64,000 bases of DNA, from NCBI GenBank assembly GCA_022640915.1, contig JALCCT010000003.1, positions 62,001 to 126,000 of the forward strand, read 5' to 3'. The translations under genes and the position numbers were made by a program. Origin of the DNA: Bifidobacterium sp. (GTDB taxonomy: Bacteria > Actinomycetota > Actinomycetes > Actinomycetales > Bifidobacteriaceae). Within the stretch, counting starts at the first letter, position 1; each line of letters begins with the position of its first letter. The notes under the pieces are model-generated. The model ran no database searches, was not told where the DNA came from, and saw nothing but the letters and a program-made list of their open reading frames with translations. This document shows positions 9,628-20,826 of this stretch, piece after piece.

Positions 9628-10890
9628 GTGGCCAGCATGCTGCTTGCTGTCATTTACATCGCCTTCATCAGTCTTGGTCTGCCCGATTCGCTGCTGGGCT
9701 CGGCTTGGCCCACGATGAGCCGGGATCTTGCAGCTCCACTGTCATGGGCTGGTGGCATCTCGATGGTGATTTCGGCGGGTACGATTATCTCCGCGCTGCT
9801 CTCCGACCGCATGACGCTGCGCTTTGGTGTCGGCAAGGTAATGCTGGCTTCGGTGGCCACCACGGCATTGGCGCTGCTGGGATTCTCCTTCGCTGCGAAT
9901 TACTGGACGCTACTGCTGGTGGCGATTCCCTACGGCCTGGGCGCGGGTGGTGTTGATGCGGCGCTAAACAACTACGTGGCCATCCACTATGCGAGCCGGC
10001 ATATGAGTTGGCTGCACTGCATGTGGGGCGTCGGCGCCGCTCTTGGCCCCTACGTCATGGGATTCGCCCTGACCCGCGGCCAAGGCTGGGCGTGGGGCTA
10101 CCGGTATATCGCCATTCTTCAGGTCGTGCTCACCGTAGTACTGACGCTTTCGCTGCCCTTATGGAAAGGGCGGGGCGCGGCAGCCGTAGAAGCTGGCGAT
10201 ATCGCCGATAGTGCAGGCGGGAAGCATGATGCTCCCAGGGGCATAGACGAGGTGCAGGCGAAGGCCAAACCGCTTGGGCTTCGACAGATCGTCGCCATCC
10301 CTGGTGCCAAGCCGGTATTGGTGATGTTCTTCTGCTATTGCGCGGTCGAATCCACTGCAGGCTTATGGGCGAGCAGCTACATGGCGCTGCACCACGGGCT
10401 GGACGCGAAAACCGCAGCAAGTTGGGCGAGCCTGTTCTACGTCGGCATCACGATCGGACGTGCACTGAGTGGATTCATGACGATGCGCCTATCTGACCCG
10501 GTAATGATCCGCATCGGGCAACTGATTCTGCTGTGTGGCATCGTGCTGCTCATGGTGCCCTTCCCGGGGCGGATCGTGGCGCTGGTCGGGCTGATTATGA
10601 TCGGACTGGGCTGCGCTCCGATCTACCCATGTGTTATCCATTCAACACCCTCGTATTTCGGCGCGGATAAGTCCCAGGCCATCGTCGGCGTGCAGATGGC
10701 CAGCGCCTACGTCGGTGCGCTCGCCGTGCCGCCGATTTTCGGCGTGATAGCTGACCGCGTATCGATTTCGCTCTACCCGTTGTTTATGCTGGGCATACTT
10801 GCGATCATGGTTGCAATGCACGAACTGCTGCGACGCACGACACGCCGACGCGGTGGACGCGGCGACGCGTCCGCTGTGAGTTTCGCTTGA
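9628..10890 (+). CDS. Major facilitator superfamily transporter
   Basis: A 420-residue polytopic membrane protein with about 12 hydrophobic segments and the MFS pattern: a first segment ending G-L-P-D-S-L-L-G-S-A-W-P, a loop with D-R-M-T-L-R-F-G between helices 2 and 3, and a cytoplasmic loop around residues 180-215. The G-L-P-D-S-L-L-G start resembles fucose/glucose permease-like or drug-efflux members; the substrate cannot be decided. GTG 9628 was used because GGGAAAGGGG lies just upstream; ATG 9637 is an alternative. It stands alone, about 45 bp before the Lhr helicase gene. Confidence 0.82.
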   Translation: MASMLLAVIYIAFISLGLPDSLLGSAWPTMSRDLAAPLSWAGGISMVISAGTIISALLSDRMTLRFGVGKVMLASVATTALALLGFSFAANYWTLLLVAIPYGLGAGGVDAALNNYVAIHYASRHMSWLHCMWGVGAALGPYVMGFALTRGQGWAWGYRYIAILQVVLTVVLTLSLPLWKGRGAAAVEAGDIADSAGGKHDAPRGIDEVQAKAKPLGLRQIVAIPGAKPVLVMFFCYCAVESTAGLWASSYMALHHGLDAKTAASWASLFYVGITIGRALSGFMTMRLSDPVMIRIGQLILLCGIVLLMVPFPGRIVALVGLIMIGLGCAPIYPCVIHSTPSYFGADKSQAIVGVQMASAYVGALAVPPIFGVIADRVSISLYPLFMLGILAIMVAMHELLRRTTRRRGGRGDASAVSFA

Positions 10891-10933
10891 TTCGGCTAGC
10901 TGGCAGTCGCCGCAGTCTGCCATAATCGAACAT

Positions 10934-13900
10934 ATGTACGAATGCTTGAACCTCTTCTCGGAGCCGACACGGGCGTGGTTCGAGCATGCATTCCGCGAAC
11001 CGACTGCGGTGCAGCAGCAGGCTTGGCCGGTGATCAGTGCGGGCGGCAATGTGCTGGTGATCGCGCCTACCGGGTCGGGAAAGACGCTAACAGCGTTTTT
11101 GTCGGCCATTGACCGGCTGATGACGCATGGTTCTGCGATTGATACTGCTCGTGATAGCTCACAACAGATTGCGGGTGGAGACGGGCAGAAGGCAGCGGGA
11201 GGTAGCGTAGGTTCTGCTCATTCTGACCAAATATCGTACAAAAGGCATCGCGCGAAACGTGGCGTCCGCGTGCTTTATATCTCCCCGCTCAAGGCGCTCG
11301 CTGTCGACGTGGCGCGCAACCTCAATGCGCCGCTAGCGGGAATCGCCGAGGAGTGCCGTAGCGAGGGTGGTACACCACCTGATATTCACGTAGCTATCCG
11401 CAGCGGCGATACGACGCCGAAAGAGCGCCGGTCAATCGCCACGCATCCGCCGGATATCCTTGTCACCACGCCAGAATCGCTTTTCCTGCTACTCACCTCG
11501 AAGGCCCGCAGCATCCTGTCTACGGTCGAGACGGTGATTCTTGATGAAGTGCATGCCTTGGCTGGTTCGAAGCGCGGTGCGCATCTTGCACTGAGTTTGG
11601 AACGACTCGATTTGCTTACGAACGTTTCGACGCAGCGCGTAGGATTGTCCGCCACCGTGCGTCCGGCATCGCAAGTGGCGCGGTTCATCGGTGGCGGCCG
11701 CGAGGTCACCATTATTGAGCCGAAAGAGCGACCGGCCATGGACTTGCGCGTTGTGGAGCCGCTGGCCGATATGCGTGACGTTCATACCTCGAAGGTCGTG
11801 CCGTCGCCTGTTTCGGGTGCACAAGGGCATATCACTGGGGTGAGTCCTGCCATGCAGCGTTTCGCCGCGCTGCAGGAAGCCGGAGCGAAGGAATCTGCCC
11901 GCGGCGGTTCGGGCTCTCGTGCTTTTGGTCAACATACTAGCAGTACCGACAAGGACTTCTCGGGATCGATATGGCCTGCTATCGAGCGCGATGTGCTTGA
12001 CGAGATTTTGCGACACCGCACTACTCTAGTGTTCGTCAATTCGCGCGGGCTGTCAGAGCGGCTTACCGCCAAGCTCAACGATCTCTATGCCGAGAGTCTG
12101 CAAGGCGCTGATTCCCAACTCCAATCATCATCGCGGCATGACTATGGCTTCGCACACCATTACGACTCGGTGGTCGGCTCCTCGATGAACCTCGTCGAAT
12201 CGCATGACAGCGGCACAATCATCGCCATGGCCCACCATGGCTCGGTCTCCAAAGACCGGCGCAAACGCATTGAGGAAGATCTCAAGCACGGCCGGTTGCG
12301 CTGCGTCGTCGCTACAAGCAGCTTGGAGCTTGGCATTGATATGGGCTCAGTCGATTTGGTGATCCAGATCGCACCGCCACTTTCGGTCTCGTCAGGGCTG
12401 CAGCGTGTCGGTCGTGCCGACCATCGTGTGGGTGGCGTTTCGCACGCCTTGTTCTACCCATTGACCCGTGAACAGCTCATCGGCTCCGCAGCATGCATCG
12501 AAAGCATGGCCACGGGCGATATCGAGCCGCTGAACGTCATTCGCAACCCCCTGGATATCCTCGCCCAGCAGAGCGTCGCCGCTGCGGCCATGGATGATCT
12601 CAAGCCCGATGCCTGGTATACGACCGTGCGACGAGCAGCACCTTTCGCCACGCTTGAGCGCGATATGTTCGACGCCGTGCTTGGCATGCTCGCAGGAAAC
12701 TATGACAGCGAGGATTTCTCGGCGTTCCGCCCGCCGCTGCAATGGAACCGCGAGAGTGATGTCATTTCGGCGCGTCCCGGAGCGCAACGTCTGGCCGTCA
12801 CTTCGGGCGGGACGATTCCCGATCGAGGTATGTACACTGTCGTGCTGCCCGAAGCGCAGGCAGGGCCGGGGCCGCGTCGGGTGGGCGAGCTTGACGAGGA
12901 GATGGTCTACGAATCGCGGGTCGGCGACGTGATCACGTTGGGAACCTCCACATGGCAGATCAGGGAGATCACCAACGACCGCGTCATCGTCAACCCGGCA
13001 CCTGGGCGTACGGCCCGTCTGCCGTTCTGGCATGGAGAAGGCAACGGGCGTGACGTCGGCTTCGGCATATCCAAGGGGCGATTCATCCGCGAAGTAACGC
13101 AAGGACTGGTATCGGCGCACGACGGCGAAAACGCACGATTTAATGAGCCAATAACACGCCGATTGCACGACGACGGGCTCGACGACAATGCCTGCGCGAA
13201 TCTGGCTGGCCTGTTCAGCGAACAGGTCGCCGCCACCGATGTAGTCGCTAATGACCAGCAACTTGTGGTTGAGCGCTGCGAAGACGAGGAAGGCGATTGG
13301 CGTATTATCCTGCACTCGCCGTTCGGCAGGAGGGTGCACGAGCCGTGGTCCATGGTAGTGGCCAACCGGCTTAAGGCGCGATACGGCTTTGACGGACAGT
13401 GTTATGCCGCCGACGATGGCATCGTGGTGCGTATGCCTCAGACTAGCGACGACATCCCTGCGGATCAGATATTCCTGTTCGACCCGGACGAGCTGCAACG
13501 TGACGTAGAAAACCAGGTTGGCGAATCGGTTCTCTTCGCTGCGCGGTTCCGCGAATGCGCGGCGCGGTCGCTATATCTGCCGCGCACCAAGCCGGGCAAG
13601 CGCATTCCGCTCTGGCAACAGCGACTGCGCTCCGCCCAGCTCTTACAAGCTGCCAGAACGCAGCGCAACTTCCCGCTGATTTTGGAAACCGCGCGAGAAT
13701 GCTTGCAAGACGTCTACGATCTGCCGGCATTGCGTCGCATCATGATCGCGCTGGAGAACGGCGACATGCAGTTGCACGATGCACGCACCGAAACGCCGTC
13801 GCCGCTGGCAGGCAGTCTGCTGTTCGGTTTCGTTGGATCGGTCATGTACCAATATGACGTGCCGCAAGCCGAGCGTGCAGCCTCGCTGCTGTCGATGGAC

Positions 13901-16054
13901 CCGGAGGTGCTCGAACGCCTGATAGGCGGCAACCGCATTGCAGCCGTGCTTGACGAGCATATTACCCACGACGTCGAAGAGGAACTGGCACAGACCCATT
14001 TCTGGAACGAGCTAGCAGGTGACGACATAACTGGGCGGGTCACGCGCTACGCTAAAACGCATGGTCCGTTCTCGGCCGATGAGGCGATTGCGGCATTGCG
14101 ACTCGATGCCGTCAGTGTGGTGCGCGAACTGGATGCCTTGATTGCCCGAGGCGACCTGCTGAGCGGGAATTTCAAGGGGGATGGGACTGGCGTTGCGCAA
14201 TATCTGCATCGCGATGTGTTCCGGCGTATCCGCAACCGTTCGCTCGCCAAGGCAAGAGCCGCCATCAAACCCGTCAGCGCCGAGGCTTATCAGTCGTATT
14301 TGATTCGTCGGCAAGGCGTGATTGGAATAGGCGGTCTTGCTGGGCGCGGCAAAGCCCAACACGTCGGCAGCGGGGCCAGCGATGGTGGCTCCAGCGGTGA
14401 TGGATCAGGCGAAGACAGGACTGAGACTGCATACGACACAAGCAATGGCGCCGCATTCCAAGGTGTGGATGGCCTTCTGCGCACCATCGAACAATTAGAA
14501 GGGCTGCCGCTGCCAGCATCGCTGTGGGAATCCGCGATCTTCCCCGCGCGTATCCGCGATTACCAGCCGTCCATGCTTGACGAATTGCTTTCCAACGGCG
14601 ACATCGTTTGGGTCGGATCGGGCAATCCAGCGCGCAGTCAAGCTAATCAGATCGCTTGGTATCTCGCCAGTTCGCCGCTGCTTGCCGCTGCTGGCGGCCA
14701 TGATGCCGCACGGGATGATCACCATCAGAATCGGGTAAATCGCGTCTCCGAGTTGCACAATAATGCCTCTACAATCCGCAGTGACGGCATTGTGCAGCAA
14801 GACGACAGTGGCGAATCTGCACTCCCCAACACCCCTCATATTGCACCCGGAGCCGATGGCTCGACGGATCCGCCGGCATCGCGCGTCACTCCCGGCAGCG
14901 CAATCATGCAGGCACTGGAATCCGGCGGTGCCTATCCAGCACACCGACTCGCTGTGCTGTGCACGGATGCTGCTGAGCGTGCCATGGCAGGCGGCAACGC
15001 GTCGCTGATGGTGGATGAATCAACCGGCGAACTTTCTGCACCATGGACGAAGGGTGAATTCCAGGAGGCACTATGGAATTTGGTGTGGTCCGGAGCGGTG
15101 ACGAACAGTTCGTTTGCTCCCGTCCGTGCGTTGAGCGGTCCGCGTTCCGCTCGTCGCCTGGTTCCGCGTCGCCGTGGATGGAGCCCTCGGATGCGGATCC
15201 GAGTCAATGTGCCGCCGATGTTGAGCGGCTTGTGGTCGCTGGTGCCGCAGGATTGTGAGAGCCGGGCAGATAACGAATATGGGCACGAGGCGCATCTCAA
15301 TCAATCTCATGAAGGTTGTGAACGCCTAGCTGTAGCCCGTGTGGAGGCGCTACTGGAACGATACGGTGTCATCGCCCAGCCGGTTATCGACCGGGAATCA
15401 ATTCCGGGTGGTTTCGCCGGAATCTACCCAGTACTCAAGACGATGGAAGAGGCCGGCAAGTTGGTGCGCGGCATATTCGTCACTGGGCTGTCCGGCGTCC
15501 AATTCGCCGAGCGCCAAACCGTCGATGCCTTGCGTGCCCAGCAGCGCGAGCTCGACGTGCAGCGAAACAATGAATCGCATGCAGTGCAACAGCATATCGA
15601 ACCAACGCAATTCCAGCTTGAGCCGAGTCTGCCCCAACCGCTGCACCCCCTTGATAATCGGCGCAACAAGGCCGTGTCGCAAGCGGTAGCCCTAGACGCG
15701 CTCGACCCGGCAAATCTCGTCGGGGGAGCCATCCCATGGCCGCAAAGCACCTCGGGCATCAAGCCGTCGCGCCGTGAAGGCAGCATCGTTGTTATGGTGC
15801 AGGGCAAAGCGGTGCTCTACATGTCGAAGCGGCATCTTCTGATCTTTGTACACGATGCTCAAGAACTCAGCGATGTCATCCTCGTCGCTGCACTGCGTCA
15901 ACTCATTACGACATTGCAACGCAACCACCGTGGCGGCAGCATCGTTATTGCTGACGTCAACGGCGCTCCTGCGACATCCACAGGCCGCTACGCTCGCCTG
16001 TTGCGGCTTGTGGGCTTCGTCCCCGCACCCCAAGGCATGACCTGGTATTGTTGA
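10934..16054 (+). CDS. lhr: Lhr-type ATP-dependent DNA helicase
   Basis: A 1706-residue superfamily 2 helicase of the Lhr (long helicase-related) group, 3'-5' translocases tied to DNA repair. Motif I is A-P-T-G-S-G-K-T near residue 48, motif II is D-E-V-H near 200, motif III S-A-T-V near 236, and motif VI Q-R-V-G-R-A-D-H near 492. The Lhr core (winged helix and beta-barrel) follows, then a long C-terminal region homologous to the Lhr C-terminal half. Several low-complexity inserts (around residues 65-105, 300-335, 1135-1180 and 1260-1320) make it longer than the roughly 1500 residues usual for Lhr. The role is assigned by family only. Confidence 0.92.
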   Translation: MYECLNLFSEPTRAWFEHAFREPTAVQQQAWPVISAGGNVLVIAPTGSGKTLTAFLSAIDRLMTHGSAIDTARDSSQQIAGGDGQKAAGGSVGSAHSDQISYKRHRAKRGVRVLYISPLKALAVDVARNLNAPLAGIAEECRSEGGTPPDIHVAIRSGDTTPKERRSIATHPPDILVTTPESLFLLLTSKARSILSTVETVILDEVHALAGSKRGAHLALSLERLDLLTNVSTQRVGLSATVRPASQVARFIGGGREVTIIEPKERPAMDLRVVEPLADMRDVHTSKVVPSPVSGAQGHITGVSPAMQRFAALQEAGAKESARGGSGSRAFGQHTSSTDKDFSGSIWPAIERDVLDEILRHRTTLVFVNSRGLSERLTAKLNDLYAESLQGADSQLQSSSRHDYGFAHHYDSVVGSSMNLVESHDSGTIIAMAHHGSVSKDRRKRIEEDLKHGRLRCVVATSSLELGIDMGSVDLVIQIAPPLSVSSGLQRVGRADHRVGGVSHALFYPLTREQLIGSAACIESMATGDIEPLNVIRNPLDILAQQSVAAAAMDDLKPDAWYTTVRRAAPFATLERDMFDAVLGMLAGNYDSEDFSAFRPPLQWNRESDVISARPGAQRLAVTSGGTIPDRGMYTVVLPEAQAGPGPRRVGELDEEMVYESRVGDVITLGTSTWQIREITNDRVIVNPAPGRTARLPFWHGEGNGRDVGFGISKGRFIREVTQGLVSAHDGENARFNEPITRRLHDDGLDDNACANLAGLFSEQVAATDVVANDQQLVVERCEDEEGDWRIILHSPFGRRVHEPWSMVVANRLKARYGFDGQCYAADDGIVVRMPQTSDDIPADQIFLFDPDELQRDVENQVGESVLFAARFRECAARSLYLPRTKPGKRIPLWQQRLRSAQLLQAARTQRNFPLILETARECLQDVYDLPALRRIMIALENGDMQLHDARTETPSPLAGSLLFGFVGSVMYQYDVPQAERAASLLSMDPEVLERLIGGNRIAAVLDEHITHDVEEELAQTHFWNELAGDDITGRVTRYAKTHGPFSADEAIAALRLDAVSVVRELDALIARGDLLSGNFKGDGTGVAQYLHRDVFRRIRNRSLAKARAAIKPVSAEAYQSYLIRRQGVIGIGGLAGRGKAQHVGSGASDGGSSGDGSGEDRTETAYDTSNGAAFQGVDGLLRTIEQLEGLPLPASLWESAIFPARIRDYQPSMLDELLSNGDIVWVGSGNPARSQANQIAWYLASSPLLAAAGGHDAARDDHHQNRVNRVSELHNNASTIRSDGIVQQDDSGESALPNTPHIAPGADGSTDPPASRVTPGSAIMQALESGGAYPAHRLAVLCTDAAERAMAGGNASLMVDESTGELSAPWTKGEFQEALWNLVWSGAVTNSSFAPVRALSGPRSARRLVPRRRGWSPRMRIRVNVPPMLSGLWSLVPQDCESRADNEYGHEAHLNQSHEGCERLAVARVEALLERYGVIAQPVIDRESIPGGFAGIYPVLKTMEEAGKLVRGIFVTGLSGVQFAERQTVDALRAQQRELDVQRNNESHAVQQHIEPTQFQLEPSLPQPLHPLDNRRNKAVSQAVALDALDPANLVGGAIPWPQSTSGIKPSRREGSIVVMVQGKAVLYMSKRHLLIFVHDAQELSDVILVAALRQLITTLQRNHRGGSIVIADVNGAPATSTGRYARLLRLVGFVPAPQGMTWYC

Positions 16055-16157
16055 TCCACGTATCGGGATCATGAAAGGCTGAAACCAAACGGTGTTATAG
16101 AGGGTTCACGATGGGACACCGTATGGCATGAATCGCACGAGATGCGTGCTCAACGTG

Positions 16158-16571
16158 CTACTTGCCAATGACCTCGCTAAGCAAAGGCGCAGCAGCGTCT
16201 TTTTGAGAGATCTGCTCCAGATTGTTTGGGTCTATTGGAATCGGCCAATTGATGCCAAGCGCAGGATCTAGCGGAGTCAAGGCGACACCTGGCATGTGGG
16301 GACGCCATTCGCCATCGAAGAAATACAGGTATTCTGTCTCGTTGTTGCCCGTGGCCTGGAACCCATTGCAGACTCCCTGTGGAACGAATACCTGACGCCC
16401 GGGAAACAGCTCTACTGTTACAACCGCTGTGACAGTTGGGCTCTCCGGTCTGACATCAACATAGGCTCCAAAAGCCGAACCACTGGCAACAGTCACAAGT
16501 TTCGACATAGCTTCGCCATGCAGACCTCTAACCGCCCCGCGTTTGGTGCGAGTGAGTGAGAGGGAATGCAT
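16158..16571 (-). pseudogene. rmlC: dTDP-4-dehydrorhamnose 3,5-epimerase (RmlC) remnant, 5'-truncated
   Basis: The 137-residue frame matches the middle and C-terminal parts of RmlC: K-R-G-A-V-R-G-L-H-G-E, the K-L-V-T-V-A-S-G-S-A-F-G-A-Y-V-D-V-R strand, V-F-V-P-Q-G-V-C-N-G-F, and the W-P-I-P-I-D end. Intact RmlC is about 180-200 residues, and this lacks most of the N-terminal region. Reading upstream in the same frame gives P-S-E-R-Y-V-H-E before the ATG, then an in-frame TAG about 17 codons up, with no other start. A short but expressed protein cannot be excluded. It lies downstream of parC with no other rhamnose genes nearby. Confidence 0.6.
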
Positions 16572-16651
16572 TTCGTGTACATAGCGTTCTGAAGGAATTG
16601 TGGGTGGAACTGAGGCTATGCCTGCAAGAATCTATCCAATCGTGCCGGTGA

Positions 16652-19309
16652 CTACGCCACAAACCCAATCGGCGCATCGAGATCAACACCTGACGCGTCG
16701 CGGCGCATGTCGGGCTTGGGCAGGTCGATCGGCGTGCCGGAAACTGTGCTGGCGCGCAGCGGGTAGGAGCCGACCCATGCGGCGATCAAGGTGTTCTGGC
16801 CTTTGAGGAAGCGCTGGGATCGCACGCCGCCGGTGCCGCGGCCCTTCATCGGGTACATTTCGAGCGGCGTGACCTTCGCGGCGCCGTTTTCTGTGCCCTC
16901 AAGCGCGTCGGCATCGCCGGCCACGGTGAGCACTACGGCCCCGGAGGCGGAAAACAGACCGTTCTCGCCTTCCTCGTAGGTCCAGGCGACGTTGCCAGCG
17001 TGCACTACGTTGAACGACCGTGCACTGCACCCTTCGGCGAGCTTGATACCGGCCATGCCTCCTGCGGCGCGGCCCTGCGAGCGTACGGCTGAGCCAGTGA
17101 ACGTCAGCAGCGAGGAATCCGAAGATATGAACACCAATCGGTCATCGTCGGCTGCGGGCGCGGCGAAGAGCACGCGATCGCCCTCCTTGAGATCGATAAC
17201 TCCCCACGAATCCATGGTCGTGGGCGATTCTCGGTTCCAGCGCTTGACGACGCCGGCAGCGGTGCCGATGGCTAGCGGCGGCTCATCGTCTCCCAGCGAC
17301 ACAGCAGTGACGACGTGCTCGCCGGCAACGGGGTCTGTGTTTTCGGTTTGCGTCAGCAACTCGTCGGCTTTGACCGCACCGCTCAGCGACAGCGTGATCG
17401 AGGCCGGCAGGGCAGGCAGGTCGGCCACCTGCGCGAGCACCAGCCGTCCCGCCGAAGTGATGAGGCCATAGGAGGCCCTCGTCGTCGTGAGGAAGACGGT
17501 AACGATTTGATCGTCGCAAGCGCGCCCATCCGAGGCGGAATGCGTTTGCCAGATATCCAGGGCACTCGGTGTGCTGCGGGCGATCAGCCCCGAGGCGCTC
17601 ATCAGCACCGTGCACGGTTCGTCATCCAGCTGCAGCGCCGAAACCGCCTCTTCGGCGTTCCCGGCCTTGCGTGCGGCAGCGGCTGCCTCGACGTCGGCCG
17701 TAGCCGAGGACACGGTTTTGGCCGCGTGCATGGCCGCCAGTGCCGAAGCGGACAACGTTTTGTCGCCTTCAGCGCTTACCGGGGCCAACTCGCCGGAAGG
17801 CCCTTCATCAAGTAGCACCGTGCGGCGCGGCGTGCCCCAAGATGCCACAGCCTCGTCCATTTCGTCGGTGATGACCTGATCGAGAGTCTCGCCCGACGCC
17901 AGAATGCGTTCCAGCTCCTCGATGCTGCGCTTCAAGTCATCGCGCTCGGATTCAAGCTCGATACGGCTCATGCGCGTCAGCCTGCGCAAGCGCAGGTCAA
18001 GGATGTACTGGGCTTGAATATCATCGAGATCAAACACAGCCATTAGCCGTGTTTTGGCGCCCTCAGCGTCTTCGGAAGTCCGGATGACCTGAATGACCTC
18101 ATCGATGTCGATCATGGCCAGCAGCAGGCCTTCGACCAAGTGCAACCGCTCCTGCGCCTTCCTGCGGCGGTATTCGCTGCGGCGGCGGATGACGGAGCGC
18201 CGGTGCCGGATCCATACCTCGAGCATCTCCTTGAGACCCATCGTATGTGGACGGCCTTCGACCAGTGCGACGTTGTTGATCGAGAAATTATCTTGCAACG
18301 GAGTGAACTTGAACAGTTGCGCGAGTACGGCGTTGGGGTCGAAGCCGGTTTTGACCTCGATGACAAGCCGAGTGCCATTGTGTCGGTCGGTCAGATCGAT
18401 CGCGCCGGAGATGCCTTCGAGCTTGTGGTTCTTCACACCTTCGGAAATGCGTTCGAGCACGCGCTCGGGGCCGACCATAAACGGCAGTTCAGTCACCACG
18501 ATCGCTCGTTTGCGGGCTGTTACATTCTCTAGGTGCGTGGCTGCGCGGGTCGTCAGCGCCCCCCGCCCAGTCGCGTAGGCCTCGCGGATGCCGTCGCGGC
18601 CGATCACGATACCGCCGCCTGGCCAGTCCGGGCCGGGCACGAAGCGCATGAGATCCTCAAGCGTGGCATCGGGATGATGCATGAGATACTTGGCGGCTGC
18701 AACCACTTCGCCGAGGTTGTGCGTAGCCATATTCGTCGCCATGCCTACCGCGATGCCTGATGCTCCATTGACCAGCAGATTTGGAATCGCGCTAGGCAGC
18801 ACGACCGGCTCGCGCAGCTTGTTGTCGTAGTTTGGCGCAAAATCGACCGTATCCTCGTCGGTGTTGGCGTTCATTCCCAAGGCCGCCGGAGCCAGCCGCG
18901 CTTCGGTGTAGCGGGAGGCCGCAGGGCCGTCGTCGAGCGAACCGAAGTTGCCGTGTCCGTCGACTAATGGCAGCCGCATGGCGAACGGCTGCGCCAAGCG
19001 CACCATGGCCTCGTAAATGGCCGAATCGCCGTGCGGGTGCAGTTTGCCCATCACTTCGCCGACCACGCGCGCCGATTTCATATACGAACGGTCGGGCGTG
19101 AGGTTCATCTGGCCCATTTGATAGATGATGCGCCGCTGCACCGGCTTCAACCCGTCACGAGCGTCGGGCAGGGCACGCGCATAGATCACCGAGTACGCGT
19201 ATTCGAGGTAGGACCTGCTCATTTCCTCGTTCAGCGGCGTCTCGACGATGTGCTCCTTGACCGTGCGCGGGTCGAAGGACGCCTGAGCCGATTTGCGAGC
19301 GCGTGCCAT
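16652..19309 (-). CDS. parC: DNA topoisomerase IV subunit A (ParC)
   Basis: An 885-residue DNA-breakage subunit. The catalytic tyrosine is Y134 in [12 protein letters not shown]. The quinolone-determining stretch [10 protein letters not shown] keeps Ser96, the residue whose change confers quinolone resistance in relatives. A coiled-coil region sits around residues 420-480 and a C-terminal beta-propeller with repeated blades fills the rest, including [11 protein letters not shown], a GyrA-box-like element. The start at ATG 19309 has AAGGAAG upstream; the frame is open 97 codons further into the divergent gene. It pairs with parE at 4.3 kb. Confidence 0.93.
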   Translation of the reverse strand: MARARKSAQASFDPRTVKEHIVETPLNEEMSRSYLEYAYSVIYARALPDARDGLKPVQRRIIYQMGQMNLTPDRSYMKSARVVGEVMGKLHPHGDSAIYEAMVRLAQPFAMRLPLVDGHGNFGSLDDGPAASRYTEARLAPAALGMNANTDEDTVDFAPNYDNKLREPVVLPSAIPNLLVNGASGIAVGMATNMATHNLGEVVAAAKYLMHHPDATLEDLMRFVPGPDWPGGGIVIGRDGIREAYATGRGALTTRAATHLENVTARKRAIVVTELPFMVGPERVLERISEGVKNHKLEGISGAIDLTDRHNGTRLVIEVKTGFDPNAVLAQLFKFTPLQDNFSINNVALVEGRPHTMGLKEMLEVWIRHRRSVIRRRSEYRRRKAQERLHLVEGLLLAMIDIDEVIQVIRTSEDAEGAKTRLMAVFDLDDIQAQYILDLRLRRLTRMSRIELESERDDLKRSIEELERILASGETLDQVITDEMDEAVASWGTPRRTVLLDEGPSGELAPVSAEGDKTLSASALAAMHAAKTVSSATADVEAAAAARKAGNAEEAVSALQLDDEPCTVLMSASGLIARSTPSALDIWQTHSASDGRACDDQIVTVFLTTTRASYGLITSAGRLVLAQVADLPALPASITLSLSGAVKADELLTQTENTDPVAGEHVVTAVSLGDDEPPLAIGTAAGVVKRWNRESPTTMDSWGVIDLKEGDRVLFAAPAADDDRLVFISSDSSLLTFTGSAVRSQGRAAGGMAGIKLAEGCSARSFNVVHAGNVAWTYEEGENGLFSASGAVVLTVAGDADALEGTENGAAKVTPLEMYPMKGRGTGGVRSQRFLKGQNTLIAAWVGSYPLRASTVSGTPIDLPKPDMRRDASGVDLDAPIGFVA

Positions 19310-19418
19310 GCCGGAACTTCCTTGCTTGTTGAGTGCGATTGAGTGCGAACCGCCCCATGATATCCCATGCGGTCGGCCAACAGCGTTTTTTCGGCTCTTT
19401 TCGCGCTGCGGTGCTTGA

Positions 19419-20687
19419 ATGGTGCGTATGAGCGTTGATGTGCCGGACAGAGAGACCCTGCTCGAATTCGTAGCAACCGCCCGGTATGGGGATTTCGATG
19501 GTATGACAGACCATACGGGCAGTGACCTTGCTGCTATTGCTGTGCAACGGGGCGGGGCGAGGCACTTGTCGTCTGTATTACCGGCGCTCTGCAGCGCCAT
19601 CGGTCATCCGGTAACCACGGCCGTGCACGAGAACCCTACCGCATTGCAGGCCACGCTAGGGTTCCCGGACGCCAGCTCGGCCATCGTCGTGCTCGTGGAC
19701 GGGTTGGGCTTCTGGAATCTCAACCTGCGCATCGGACACGCGCCGTATCTGCGCTCGCTGCTGCGCGAGCCTGCGAATCAACAGCCCATTTCGACGTGCT
19801 TCCCGAGCACTACCGTCGCTGCTATGGCGACTTTTGGCACAGGCACCTGCCCAGGGCTCACTGGTATGACGGGATATACGCAGCGCAATCCGCGCACGGG
19901 GGAGCTTTCGCAGCTCATCCAATTCAGAAACGCTATCGAGCCGCGCGATTTGCAACGCCAGCCTACGATTTTCGAGCGGCTGGGCGAGCAAGAGGTGTCG
20001 GTCATCAGCTCAGGGCTGCCTAAATTCGCTAATTCCCCTTTGACTCAGGCGGCGTTGCGCGGAACACATTTTATTGGCAACGCGCAGCCTGCTGACAGAG
20101 TCAGGGCTGCTTGCCGGGCGGCGAAAAAGCCGGGGCTTACTTACCTCTACATTCGTGACACCGACAAGACGGGGCACTCATACGGTTGGAATTCGCCCGA
20201 ATGGATAGCGGCCTTTGAAAGTGTCGACGCGCAGCTGGGTATGCTGCACCGCACCGCACCGCGCGGCACGCTGATCGTGATCGTGGCCGACCACGGCATG
20301 GTTTGCGCCATGCCGGAAGAGCGCATCGACATCGCGCTCACCCAACAGCTGAAAAGCGGCGTGGAAATGGTTGGCGGCGAGCCGCGCGCGCTGATGCTCT
20401 ATGCCGAGCAGGACTGCACAGCAGCCGAAATCGCCGCACGGTGGAAAAACTATCTGGGGTCTCGCGCGCTGGTGCGAACACGTGAACAAGCGATCGCCGA
20501 GGGATTGTTCGGGCCGCTCGATCCGCGCGTCGAACCGATGATCGGCGACGTGTTGGTGCAGGTATCGGGCAATATGACCATCGTTGACTCGCGCACCCAG
20601 GTCGACAAGGCCACGCGCCTGCCGAGCGTACACGGATCGCAAACCATGATGGAAATGGACGTGCCCTGCCTCATTGATGTCGTGTAA
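19419..20687 (+). CDS. Alkaline phosphatase superfamily protein (type I phosphodiesterase/nucleotide pyrophosphatase)
   Basis: A 422-residue metal-dependent hydrolase. The metal-binding aspartate is in V-V-L-V-D-G-L-G, the nucleophile threonine in F-P-S-T-T-V-A-A-M, and the second-site ligands in [11 protein letters not shown] and V-A-D-H-G-M-V. This set defines the phosphodiesterase/nucleotide pyrophosphatase clan. No signal peptide is seen, so it is probably cytoplasmic. It is divergent from parC, with about 110 bp between. The substrate is not predictable; ATG 19428 is an alternative start. Confidence 0.85.
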   Translation: MVRMSVDVPDRETLLEFVATARYGDFDGMTDHTGSDLAAIAVQRGGARHLSSVLPALCSAIGHPVTTAVHENPTALQATLGFPDASSAIVVLVDGLGFWNLNLRIGHAPYLRSLLREPANQQPISTCFPSTTVAAMATFGTGTCPGLTGMTGYTQRNPRTGELSQLIQFRNAIEPRDLQRQPTIFERLGEQEVSVISSGLPKFANSPLTQAALRGTHFIGNAQPADRVRAACRAAKKPGLTYLYIRDTDKTGHSYGWNSPEWIAAFESVDAQLGMLHRTAPRGTLIVIVADHGMVCAMPEERIDIALTQQLKSGVEMVGGEPRALMLYAEQDCTAAEIAARWKNYLGSRALVRTREQAIAEGLFGPLDPRVEPMIGDVLVQVSGNMTIVDSRTQVDKATRLPSVHGSQTMMEMDVPCLIDVV

Positions 20688-20826
20688 CTGGTTGCTATGT
20701 GATTGAGGCTGTTCTAACAAGAGCCTTGCAATCGGCGATCATCTTCTGTTGGCCTTCAAATCATGTGGCACGACTTTCGCAGCGTGACGAGTCCTGCAAC
20801 GTTCCAGCAGTGCGTCAATCGCGTAA

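Noticed and set aside
19310..19600. 97-codon N-terminal extension of ParC
   Set aside because: It overlaps the divergent phosphodiesterase gene and lacks homology; ATG 19309 has AAGGAAG upstream.
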